Of a DNA stretch of 64,000 nucleotides, positions 49,101-61,100 are shown one piece after another (within the stretch, counting starts at the first letter, position 1; each line of letters opens with the position of its first letter). Below the pieces are notes generated by a model. That model had not been told where the DNA came from. It was given only the letters and a program-made list of their open reading frames with translations, and ran no database searches. Both the position numbers and the translations under genes were made by a program. Source of the DNA: Artemia franciscana (taxonomy: Eukaryota; Arthropoda; Branchiopoda; Anostraca; Artemiidae); assembly GCF_032884065.1 (NCBI RefSeq), contig NC_088863.1, positions 45,243,687 through 45,307,686 on the forward strand, read 5' to 3'.

Positions 49101-52100
49101 TTGATTTCAACGCCCAGGCTGGTAGAAATAAGGATAGATGGTATCCTAGCCTAGATAAATTTGGTGTAGGAAAAGAAAACAGTAATGGCTACAGACTGCT
49201 ACAGTTTTGTAGGTATAACAATCTAGTTTAACCAATACAGTAATTGGTTATAAAATGGCCCATAAGTTAGCGTGGTATTCATACGATGGTAAGACAGCTA
49301 ACTTTATTGATTATGTTATTGTAAACCGAAGACTGGCAGGATCAATACAAGATACTAAGATATATAGGAGTGCTGTTATTGGCATGGCCGCAGGCAGCAT
49401 CTTGTCTAGGAGGGGGGCATCCGACTCTGTAATGGAGGGGGGCCTATAAATGCTTCCCAAGTTCCTTTGAATATAGGTCTTTAGAAACTCGTCATTCTGT
49501 ATTTCACTAAAACTTGGCCTTTAGCATTTTCCATGTTCTACTTTTCCGGCAATACTGTAATATAATAAACCCACTCTCTTACTTCCAATTTCCAGAAAAC
49601 ATTAACACAATAAAAGCGATTTGACACATATCATATTATGATTAGATAACATCTATCTTCTTTTTCTGAGAATTTAGTTCAAAAGTACAAAGCTGTGCAA
49701 TATTAAACATCAAAATTGGCTATAGAAGAGACCGGCCCGCGTTTAGCCAGGGCAAATAATCTCAATATAAAAACCTATTGGAGCTTCCGGTGGATTATAA
49801 TAGCTCTGACAGATGGCAGTGTATGTTTTTCAAAATGTCTGGCCTAGATTAATATAAAATATCAGAGTGGATCACGTTTTATGGGGATTAAATCTGGAAT
49901 TTTTTTTTCAATTTTTGTCTGAAGGCTTACGCCTAATTACGAATGCTAGAAAAGCCCTAAACTCACGTTGCATTCTCTTATTGTTTGCCTGTCTTTTGGC
50001 AGCTTCCGAGACGTGTCATCTTCACCGGTTTGCTTTTAGCCTTTTTTCATCCTGCGGCATGGCGAATTCCCTTGTTTGATCACAATACCCGGGGTAGATT
50101 CGGCATGTCGTACCAAGGTTTCCGAAAGTGGGCTATTCCTGTAAAAGCTGTTGAAACAGCATACCTTAAGTCAGAAAAGTCAGTCGGATTCTCTGCAAGT
50201 GCCATGGGTGTCCTCAGAGGGACGATGCAAGACTACATGAAAAAAGTTGAGAAGCTGAATATCCCTCTACAAAAGTCTGGACCTCAGTTTCTTTACACCC
50301 TGTTACAATACATGGTAAATATTTACAGAGGAACAAGAAAAGGGACTAAGAACTTACTTGAAAACAAAAGCTGATATGCATTTTGACTGTACTCCCTTAG
50401 AAGCACGTAAACTTGCATACACTTATGCCATTAACTAAGAGTATAAAAGTACCGGATAACTGGAAATGCAAAGGTAGTAAAGACAGTGGAGAAATTGCAG
50501 ATAAAGATTGGAACCGTCCGCAAACCTGGTAAGATCATTGCACAGCGAGGCCAAAAGTAAGTTGGGAAGGTCACGTCAGCAGAAAGAGGTCAGTTGACCA
50601 CGATTTGTGTTGGTGTTGATGCATTGGGAACTCAGTCCCTCCTCTACTTATTTCCCCCGGAAAACAGTGTCCGGAAATTTAATCAAGGGAGCTTTACCAG
50701 TAGCTATCGCGATCAGCTCAGAAAATACTTCTGACTAGATGACTGCCTCCCATTTTTTGCTTTACTTGCAGCATTTTATCAATCAAGTCAAACCCTCCAA
50801 ACAGTCACCTGTAGTTCTGAAAGCACATGAACAGATCAGCTAATACACTATTGAATTGCTTGATCTAGCTAAAAATAATGGTGTTGCACTTTTAACTGTC
50901 CCTCCCCACACTACTAAGAAACTACAGCCTCTAGAAAGGACACTCACGGGGACCCTTAAGGCCTACTCAAACCAGGAAGCCGCAAGTTTTATGACTGTCC
51001 ATAAATCTAAAACTATATCAGTGTATAGCATTGCTGAGCTGCTGGAGAAAGCATATCCAAAGGCTTTAACTTCTGAAAATAGAATCAGTTGATTCAGAGC
51101 TCGTGGGGTCTATCCCACCAACAAAGATGTCTTCAAGGATTATGTCTCTAAATGAGAAGCAAAGTTCAGCAGATGATTCGTTAAGAAAGAGATCATCTAT
51201 GCAACCCCCTTTCCAAAAGGCTCAATATGAAAAATCCACAGAAAAAAAAATGAAAAAGTCAGAAATGCTCACTGACACCCTTGTGAAAGAACGCATTAGT
51301 GCTGGGATGAAAGCTGTATCTGCCACAATGCCTTAGTCCTGGAAAGGAAGAATGTCAGAGAAGTGAAAAGGCGAAAAAGCAAAAGCCATGCTTATCCTAA
51401 CAAGAGTTGCAGTTGAAGTTACGATTCTGACGCATCAATTTATTATTTGAAATTGATACTCTTTAGTTTCTTTCTAAACTTTACTGAAATTGATTTATCA
51501 GTTTTTTATACTGACAATATTCTTTCATAATTTTAAAGCCGAAAGACTAAATGTTTCCCTGGCGACTTTTCTTTTTCTTTTGTCAGGTGGCAGAACATAA
51601 GCCAGAGACAGACGAACCAGTACCAGACGGCCCAGGTTCGGAACTTTTGACCACTTGGATAGAGAAGCATTTAGGTGGAAAAGTGGCGGAGCATTTCTAA
51701 TTGTCTTTTCAAGGTTGGTATTGAATGGGTTACTTTTGCTTTGGAATATTCAGTAGCTTCTTATCGCTTCAATCAATTCTTGGAGAATTAAAAAAGTCAA
51801 AACCTGCCGATCGAGGGTCAGTCTCTTATCTACATATTGGACCAAAAATCAGTATTTAATATCAAAACGTAAATATCGATATCGGAAACGATATTTGGAA
51901 ATGTCTGTTTATTTCTAGCTCTTTCAACCATCTACCAGTGAACATGCAGCAGAAAAATTCCAACATACGAAAAGTCCTCGTTAATTCCTAGTGTAAATTT
52001 GAGGTTCTAAGGGAGGGCAGATCCCCCCTTCCCTACGCCCATGGCTATTGATGTTAAATGTAAAGATAGTCATCTAGTAGTGTGTAGGGTTAATTTAAAG

Positions 52101-55100
52101 CTGAAATTTCCGAAAGCTAGCTAATTTCCGGGAAGTTATGACGTTGGTAGACTCCGGGATGAGAATTTGAGAGAAAGTTTCCAGGAACAGTTGAATACTA
52201 GACTAGAGATTTTAAAATTTGATAATGTAGAAGATAGGTGGAATAATTCTAGGAAAAAGATGTGTGAAGTTGCTGATTGTGTCTTAGGGAAGGAAGTTAG
52301 AAACGCAGCTAGGAATATTATTGAAAAGGCTTTATGTTTAAAGAGAGGAGAAGGGTCTTGTACAAGAATTATCTGGGTGATAGATCATATGAAAATAAGA
52401 GGAATGTAAAGAAAAAGGAGACCATGGATAAAATTGCCCAGGATCTGGAAAATGCAGCTAGACGGCATAATAGTAAAATATTGTACTGGCATGTTAACAA
52501 ATTGAGAGGGAGTAGTCAATCTGGGATTGTCCCAATTAAAGATGGGAACAGGGCCACAATTAATAATAAGGAAAGAGTTAAAAAGAGATGGATAGAGCAT
52601 TTTGAGAATGTGCTAAAGCGGGATAGTGTCACAGGAAAAGATATAGAGGAAAATGAGAAAGTTTGTGAAACCTTGGATGTGAAGGGAGATTTATTTTGTG
52701 AGGAAGAATTAGTGACAGTACTAAAAGGATTAAAAAATAATAAGGATTCTGGTGCTGATAGTGTCTTAAATGATTTTCTTAAATATGGGGGTTATGAGGT
52801 TAGAAATAAGTTATAGGAGATTATGAATATGATTTTTGAAAAAGGAAGTACATAGCGATTTTAGCAAAACCGAGGCATTAACCTGGTCTTTGTAGGTAGC
52901 AAATTACTTAGTATGATGATACTTTTTAGACTGAGTGATGCCGCAGACAAAGTTGTAAAAAAAGAACAATTTTAGAAAAGAGCGCTTTTGCGAAGGGTGG
53001 AGGATATGTCGATCAGATTTTTACACTAGGTTAATAATTCAGAAGTACCTGAGTCATCAAACACCTTGAGTCCTCAGTTTTATAGATTATGAGCCAGCGT
53101 TCGATTTAGCTGATAGACAAATAACATAGACAAGTATAACAGACAAATACATTAAAGTGATTAGTGCTGTGTAGGAGAATGACACTGCTGCGGTTAAGGT
53201 AGGAAACAAGCTTACCAGCTGCTTTCGTATTAAACCATTTGGAAGGACTTTGTCTTAAGGAGCACAGGAGAGGCAATCGGAGAACACGGAATCAAACGAG
53301 GAAGAAAATTTCCCTGGACTGAGATTATGCCGATAATTTAAGGATCCTGGATGAAAGTTTGAGCAAAATGAAGGAAATTTTAGATGTTTTGTGAGTTCAG
53401 GGTGCTAGAGTAGGTTTGAAAGATAATATTAAGAATACTAAGTCGCTAGGGCTAGGGATAAGTGAAAATGAAAAAGTGACATTGGGTAACAAACGATCGA
53501 TCAAGTGGACAGATTGGAAGCAGAGTTAATGTTAAAAGCAGAATAGCCAAGGCTTAGGGTGTTTTCGACAGTTGAAAAAGGTTTAGAAGAATAGGAACAT
53601 AATTCTCCGAATCAAGATTAGAATATTGGAAGCTACACTGATGACAATGGCCAAATATGGTTCTGAGGCTTGGGCGCTTCGAAAAACGGAGGAAGATTTG
53701 CTAAAGGTTTTCCAGAGAAATTGGCTACGGATTGTTTTGGATACCCGGCTGACTGCCCGTTCAATCCCGCTTTCTAGGGCTGTAATCAGATAAAGGTTAT
53801 GGTGGCTAAGGCACGTTCTTTGGATGAAGGACGTCAGACTGCCCATGATTGTCCTTTTTGGTCAACTGTTTAGGTCTAGGGCTAAAGGGAAAACAGGTCG
53901 CCCGCGGCTGGGGTGGGAAGATGTAAAGAAAGATTTAAGGGAAACGAGAAATTTCTGGGAGGGTGTAAAGATGGTGGCTTTGAATTTATTAGGATGGAGC
54001 AGGAGTGTGTTCAGCTGTGTTGGCATCACGCGGCTTGATGTCGCGGTGATTTGTTAGTAGTAGTGGTATAGAAATAACTATTAACATAACATGAAACGAA
54101 TGACACATTAACACAAAACGTGAATTTTGTAGTTTTGAATTTTGAGTGAAAAATAACTGAAAATGACATTCAGGCTCTTTAAATCCTAGACATATTATAG
54201 AAAATGGGGTGGGTCAATTAGTCTGAACTGTTCAGTTTGTGCTAAAGAAGCAAATCGTAAATCTGATATTGAAGAAAACGGTCAAATCGCGTTGAACAAT
54301 AAGAAAAAAAAACAGAAATAAATAAAGAATATAGTTATCACCGGACAAACCGTAAAATAAATCGAAAACCCCTGCAAATATAATTTAGCATGTTTAAAGC
54401 CTTTTTTTTAGAGGATAATGATAGTGTTTTTCAGGAAGTAATTTAGCCGAGCTCGATAGAAGCGGTAGCACTCCTATCCAATTAGCACGTTCCAAATTGA
54501 GAATGTTTGAAAAGTATTTGCACAAATCGAGCGGGGAGATAATCACGCAGGAGCTTCGAGAGGTAATTTCTTGTTTTTTAACTGGTTCTTAGTGCTTATT
54601 GGTGCTTTCTACTATGATTTTACTTATGATCACGCCCAAGGGCACGCAGAGGATTGAGGAGAGAAGTTATTTCTCTTGGTGCAAATTGTGCTAAAACGGT
54701 AATCAAATTTAAAGATTTATTTGCACATAATTTTTAATGACCAGAGGGCCCCACCCGGGTTAATTTTTGTTGATATCCCTTTAGAATACGCTGCAATTTC
54801 ATTTTGAGTGTTTTCCATTTTAGGTAACTATAAAAAATTCTTCAGAATCTTTTCTCATCCCCCCCCCCCCCTATAAGTATAAAAACCATTTTTCGCATCT
54901 TAAAGGGTGTGCTTCGAAATTAGAAGCCCCTACTTTATAGTATTAATGCTAAGTGCAAGTTTTTGCAAACTTCTTAATAATATTTTTCCACAAACTTCTA
55001 GGATATGTTGTTGTTGTTCGGGGTTTGACGCGTTCGACCAATGGGGCATATCCGTTCGTATCACTTGATCTGTTTGAGCTTTATGTATTCACTCGCTTCC

Positions 55101-58100
55101 TTGGGCATCCCTTCAAATAACAGTTACAAAATTCATCTATGTATTATTTATCTCGCTAGTTTGTTGGGGATATTCTCCTGCAGCAGTCGCCTGCGTTCTA
55201 AGACAAACAAGAGCCAAGAGCTCACATGGCACTTGTGACGAGGTCAAAAGAGCCAAGAGCTCAAATGGCACTTGTGACAAGGTCGGAACCTAAAATTAGA
55301 CTCGGTACTAGAGTTATCGATTTTGCTGTTCTTTATTTATTGGCAATTATTACAAAGATAAACTTGCAAATACAGTGTTCCTGTAGTCTCCTTTTGTTCG
55401 GTATTCTACCTGTAAAGAAGATAAATTAGTTACATAGGGTGTTTCTTTCATTCTTTATGAATTCTATTGTATTCTTTTTTTTACTGTTTCATTGTTGTAT
55501 TCTTGTCGAATTTTTCTTTTTGATGTCTTATCTTTCTTAGCACACTATGGAAAAGTGATGAAAAACTTTGAAAAATTAAATTGGAAAAACAATCTTTTTT
55601 AACTGAAAGTAAGGAGCGGTATTAAAACTTAAAACGAAAAGAAATTATTCCATATATGAAAGGGGCTTTCCAATCCTGAACATCCCCCTCTTAACGTTAA
55701 AGTTTTATTGTTTTAAAAAGTAGAGTTGTGACAAAGTTAAACTTTAGCGTAAAGAGTGAGGCATTGAGGAGGGGACAGCCCTTGTCATTTACGGAACAAT
55801 TTCTGTTCGTTTTAAGTTTTAATGTCACTCCTTACTTTCAGTCGAAAAAACTTGTTTTTGTTATATTTAATAGATTTTAGAATGTCCAAATAGCATTCCT
55901 CACTACCGTTTCCGAGACGTTATTCTAACAACTGCATAATACGAAATTTTTCATTTAAATTAAAAAAATTCTCCCCGCTGGGGAATAGGACCCCGATCTC
56001 CCGCGTGATAAGCGGGAATACTGACCACTATACTCCAGAGGACTTTATAGATTCAAAGCTCATATGATAATTCATAATAAATTCTTATCTATAGTGCAAT
56101 TATAAATGAACTCATAACTTTAAGTAAAGTCAAGCGGTGAGACTGACCAAAATTGCTTATATGTACATAACAATCAGAGGCAGCATTCATGGAAATACAA
56201 AAAAGGAAAAATACATAAAAAGGGAGGGGTAACAGGTTTTTCAATTCTTTCTTTAATGAAGACACAAAAAGAAACATATTTTCTCAAAGCCTAGAGTGGG
56301 GGCTTTTTTTTAATGAAAATTCCAAAAAAAGCTATTTCCCAAAACATGGAGGAGGCGTAAATTACCTGCTCTTAAAATTTCCAAGTTTCTCAGATTTCCA
56401 TTTCCCCTTCCACCCCCCCCCCCATGTCCCCAGATACGATCCAAATTGAAAATTGAGCATCTATATAAGATCTTTCCATATATCAAGTTTCTTTAAGTTC
56501 TGATCGCCCATTCGTAAGATAAACATACCCTAATTTTCACGGTTTCCCTCCCTCCAGATCCCCCCAGATGGTCGTATCGGACAAACGACTGTTATCAAGT
56601 CAATTTGTGCAGGTTCCAGACACGCCTACCAAGTTTCATCGTCCTAGCACGTCCAGAAGCACTGGAAATCCCCCCCCAACTCTCCAAAAAACTGCGGATC
56701 AAGACCGGTTATGTTAATCACGTATCTAGGACTTGTGTTTATTCTTTCCACCAACTTTCATCCCGATCTCTCCACTCTAAGCGTTTTCCAAGATTTAAAG
56801 TTTCCCCTTCCAACCCCTCCCAATATCACCGGATCCGGTCGGGATTTAAAATAAGAGCTCTAAGACACGAAGTCCTTCTAAATATAAAATTTCATTAAGG
56901 TCCGATCACCCATTCGAAAGTTAAAAATACCTCATTTTTTCCAATTTTTCCTGTCCCTTCAGTCCCCCAGATGGCCGAATCGGGGAAACGACTTTTATAA
57001 AGTCAATTGGTGCAGGTGTACCTGACACAAATACCAATTATCATCGTCCTAGCACGTCCAGAAGCACTGAACTCACCAAAGGACTGGAAATCCCACCCCG
57101 AATTCCCCCAGTGAGAGCGGATCCGGTCTGGTCATGTCAATCACGTATCTAGAACTTGTGCTTATTGTTCCCATCAAGTTTCATCCTGATTTCTCCACTC
57201 TAAGCGTTTTCTAAGATTTCCTTTTCCCATCTCCGTCCCCCTATGTCCCCAAATCCGATCCGAATTGAAAATGAAGCATCTGAGACATGTGATCTTTCTA
57301 TATATCAAGTTTCATTAAGATCTCATCACTCATTCGTAAGATAAACATACCTCAATTTTTACGATTTCTCATCCCTCCAGTCCTCCCTCCCCCCCTCAGG
57401 TTGGTCGAATCGGGGAAGCGACTGTTATGAAGTCAATTTGTGCAGGTCCCTGACATGCCTACCAATTTTCATCGTCCTAACACGTTCAGAAGCACCAAAC
57501 TCTCCAAAGCACTGGAAATCCCCCCCAACTACCCAAAGAGAATGGATCCGTTCCGGTTATTAATGGATCCGATCCGTTCCGTTTCCATTCTGGTTATGCC
57601 AATCACGTATCTAGGACGTGTGCTTATTCTTTCCACCAACTTGCATCCCGATCTCTCCACTCTAAGCGTTTTCCAGTATTTCCGGTTTCCCCCTCCAACT
57701 CCCTCCAGTGTCACCGGATTCAGTTGGGATTTAAAATAAGAGCTCTAAGTTACGAGGTCCTTCTAAATATCAAATTTCATTAAGATCTGGTAACCCATTC
57801 GGAAGTTAAAAATACCTCATTTTTTCTAATTTTTCCGAATTAACCAAAATAACCCTCTCCAACTCCCCCAAAGAGAGCAAACCCGTTTCAATTATGTCAT
57901 TCACGTATCTAGGACTTGTGGACCAGGTTCCACCCCGATCTCTCCACTCTAAGCGTTTTCCAAGATTTTAGGTTTCCCCCTCCAACTGCCCCCAATGTCA
58001 CCGGATCCGGTCGGCATTTAAAATGAGCCCTCTGAATCTCAAGATCCTTCGAAATATCAAATTTCATTAAGATACGATCACCCCTTCAAAGGTAAAAATA

Positions 58101-61100
58101 CCTCATTTTTTTAATTTTTCCGAATTAACCGTAACCCCAACCCCCCCCCCCCAGATGGTCGAATCTCGGAAGAGACTATTTCTAATTTAATCTCCTCTTG
58201 TCCCTGATACGCCCGCCAATTTTCATCGTCCTAGCTTATCTGGAAGTGCCCAAACTAGCAAAAACGGGGACCGATAGACAGATAGAGGGACAGACCGATA
58301 GAAATTGCGATCGCTATATGTCACTTGGTAAATACCAAGTGCCATAAAATCCAAAACATCACATTAATATTTCACCTCATCACTTAATAAAACAACAGAT
58401 AACACATTCATATAAAAGTTAGCTAAAATAATACTAGGCTTATATTGCTGTGTAGCAATTGTGGCAAAAAAAAATTAAAAAATAAAAAATAAATACAACA
58501 TACCGTTCACCATTCGAAAATTATTTTCCAAATATAAAATACAAATGAATAAAAATAACTCTAAAATAATATTAAAATGAGTGAACTAAATCTGTTGCTT
58601 GAACAAATTTATCCAGAAAATTTGTGGTCAGTTTTCCAGCCCAAGGTGGTGAAGTGTGATAACCCAGGACAGCTCGCATTGTGAATCCTTTAAATAACTT
58701 CTCGTAACATTTCCCTTACACTTCCCTATCCTTATCGTATTTGCTGCAGCTGAAAATAAGGTGACGTGGACCTTGATACCTTCCACAAGCATTACAAATG
58801 AAGGGTTGGGACGACTTTCCATTGAAAAGAGTGGACTTGTTTTCGCATGGCCACATCTGAGGTGAAATAGGCATATAAAGGGGTAATTAAAAAGAAAAAA
58901 ATAAGGAAACGAAGTTTTTCAGAAAAAAAGTAAAGACCCATATTAAACTTAATACCAGCAGAAATAAAGTCCTATAGTAATTCAAACTCAAAACGACCAG
59001 AAAGTACTATCAAATAAAACATTAAACCCAAACGAACAGATATCATAGGTAACGTAAAAGAACTGCTAAAATAAAGAGCGAAGTGGGCACAATGTATTTT
59101 TTCTTTTCTTTTTTTTTTACCAAGATTCTTCGTATGGAATAACCATGGGCACTGTTTCTGTTCTGTTTTCAAAGTACCTGTTTATGTTCTGTTCATACGA
59201 AATAAAAAGACGTGTGCTCACAGATGCGTGTTTATTTTTTGTTTTGTTTTTTCAGGGGTGATCATATCGAACCAATGGTTCTGGAAAATCATTTGAAAGA
59301 AAAATTAAATGTTCAAAAAACGTTGGAGTGATCAAAAAGATTCGAGGGCAGCTAGCCCCACCCCATGCCCATTTCCTCCTCAAAATCGTTGTAACATTTG
59401 GTCACTGTTTGGAGGGATATTTCCATGGGTGAATCTTCCATGAGAAGATTTTTCACTGAAGGGATAAAACAGAATTCCTGTACGAAATTCTTTTATTTTG
59501 TTTTACTTTCTCTTTGCCTACTCAATTATGCATGTGGAAATGTTCTGGGGGAATTTTCCGGGGGGGGGGGGGGGGGGGGTTCTGTGCGTTTAGATTTCTG
59601 GGAAATAGTTTTCACGGCAAGGGGATTTCCGGAGTGATCAATGGTCAGTGATCAATAATAATGATCAATGAAAATGGTTAGAACATAGTCTTTCTTCAAA
59701 TGAAAGCATGCCAAGGAGAATTTTTCCTGCTGAATCTTCTGCAAAAAAATTTTGCAAAGGGGGGGGGGGTGGGAATTTTAGTGATCATGGAATTATCCGG
59801 AAGGAGTTCTAGGGGGGTGTATTTTCTGCGGGAGGAACTCCCCACGGAGGAATTTTCCGTGAAGGTAGGAAATTTTTCATGGAGGGTACAGCCAGATTTA
59901 CCTGCATTAAATGAAAAACGATCAGAAATTAAATATAAAAAACTAGTTTTTTTCAACTGAAAGTTAGGAGCAAGATTAAAACTCAAACAGAATTATTCCA
60001 TATATAAAGGAGATACCTTCCCCCCTCCTCAATACCTGCTCTTTTTGCTAGATTTTGACTGTTTGTCCCAATTTTTTAAGAACGAGTTCGGAAACACAAG
60101 GGCTGTTTAATTACAATAGGAAGCTTTTTCATAAGTGCTAAGAACTTTAGTGTGAACAGCAAGATATTGAGGAGGGGGCAACCCCCTCATATGCAGAGTA
60201 ATATCTGTGTTTTTTTAGTTTTATTGTTGTTCCTTACTTTCAGTTTAACAAACTTGTTCTTTTTTTATTGAATCTATAGTAGAGCAAGTGTATAGGTTGG
60301 AGAAAGTACTCTCTGCCGCAGTGACCAAAATTTTTGTCCTTATATTTGGATGCCTTTGAAAACTATTAAAAAAGAATACTTAAAGAAAGTATTAGGCAAT
60401 GCAGCTAGTAGTACTACTACTAGAGCTAAGGGTATAAATGTGAGAATTCAAGGGGATGTTTATAGGCAATTGAACTAGGGTATTTAGTTGTAAACTTTCA
60501 GGTAATGTTTAGGGGGGGGGGTGTAAATAAATCAAAACAAACTATGTACATGTAGATTGTCGAAAGGGTGTATCAGAAATATTTCAGTTACAGCTTTGAG
60601 CATTAAGTTGGAACTTTCAGGCTGTGGTAAGGGGAATGTTGATCTAACCAAAAGGCACTACTTGCAAACTACTGCTCCTACTTCCACTACTACTACGGCT
60701 AAGAGTATTAAGGAGAAATTTTCAAGAAATGTTGAGGAGGATATTGAATTAAATCGAAACACAATATGTGTATGCAGGTTGTCAAAAGGGTATATAAGCA
60801 ATATCTTAGGAACAGCTTAGAGTATTTAGCTCAAACTTTCAGGGTATGTTGAGAGGGATGTCGAAATAACCAAAACGTAATAAGTTCCTGCTAACATTAT
60901 TGCTACTACTGCTACGATTGCTACAACATTTGAGGTTAAGGATATTAAGCTTTGAGGGGATATTTAGCGGATGTTGAACGAAATTAAAACAAACTACGTG
61001 CATGCTGGTTGTTAAAAGGGTGAATGTGCAATTTTTCACGAAGTATCTCTTGATACACTTCGTAAGCTCATCTAAGTCTGTGGCAGTTGCTTGTTTTAGT

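Larger units (their letters stand above)
47865..54070 (+). pseudogene. LINE (RTE-like, element L3) interrupted by a pogo-like transposon
   Basis: A 5' untranslated-type region (47865-48650) precedes an endonuclease region. The frames 48881-49231 and 49255-49449 contain RVSVIVVYTLVELTDGDSSD, FLFDFNAQAGRNKDRWYPSL and IDYVIVNRRLAGSIQD, all endonuclease phrases. The reading stops at 49381 within the end of the domain and resumes at 52046 in the expected continuation (DVKCKDSHLVVCRVNLKLKF). The linker follows in 52167-52816. A heavily damaged RT lies at 52816-53560. The C-terminal region is at 53570-54057, with TMAKYGSEAWALRK and GRPRLGWEDVKKDL. The ORF ends at 54057, followed by TAGTAGTAGTGG, a short 3' repeat tail as in RTE-like LINEs. 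Multiple frameshifts and stops show it is inactive. It lies sense to the host gene. Confidence 0.87.
40040..54434 (+). other. Intron of the ANKRD54-like gene (14.4 kb)
   Basis: GT at 40040 and AG at 54433-54434. It is filled by repeats: fold-back DNA at 40440-41050, LINE pieces, tandem family T4, composite element B and the LINE-pogo nest. The 44800-46046 segment shows no gene or clear repeat. Confidence 0.8.

Noticed and set aside
59561..59579. G run as a regulatory G-quadruplex
   Set aside because: A single homopolymer run of uncertain length in repeat DNA. No promoter context was seen.
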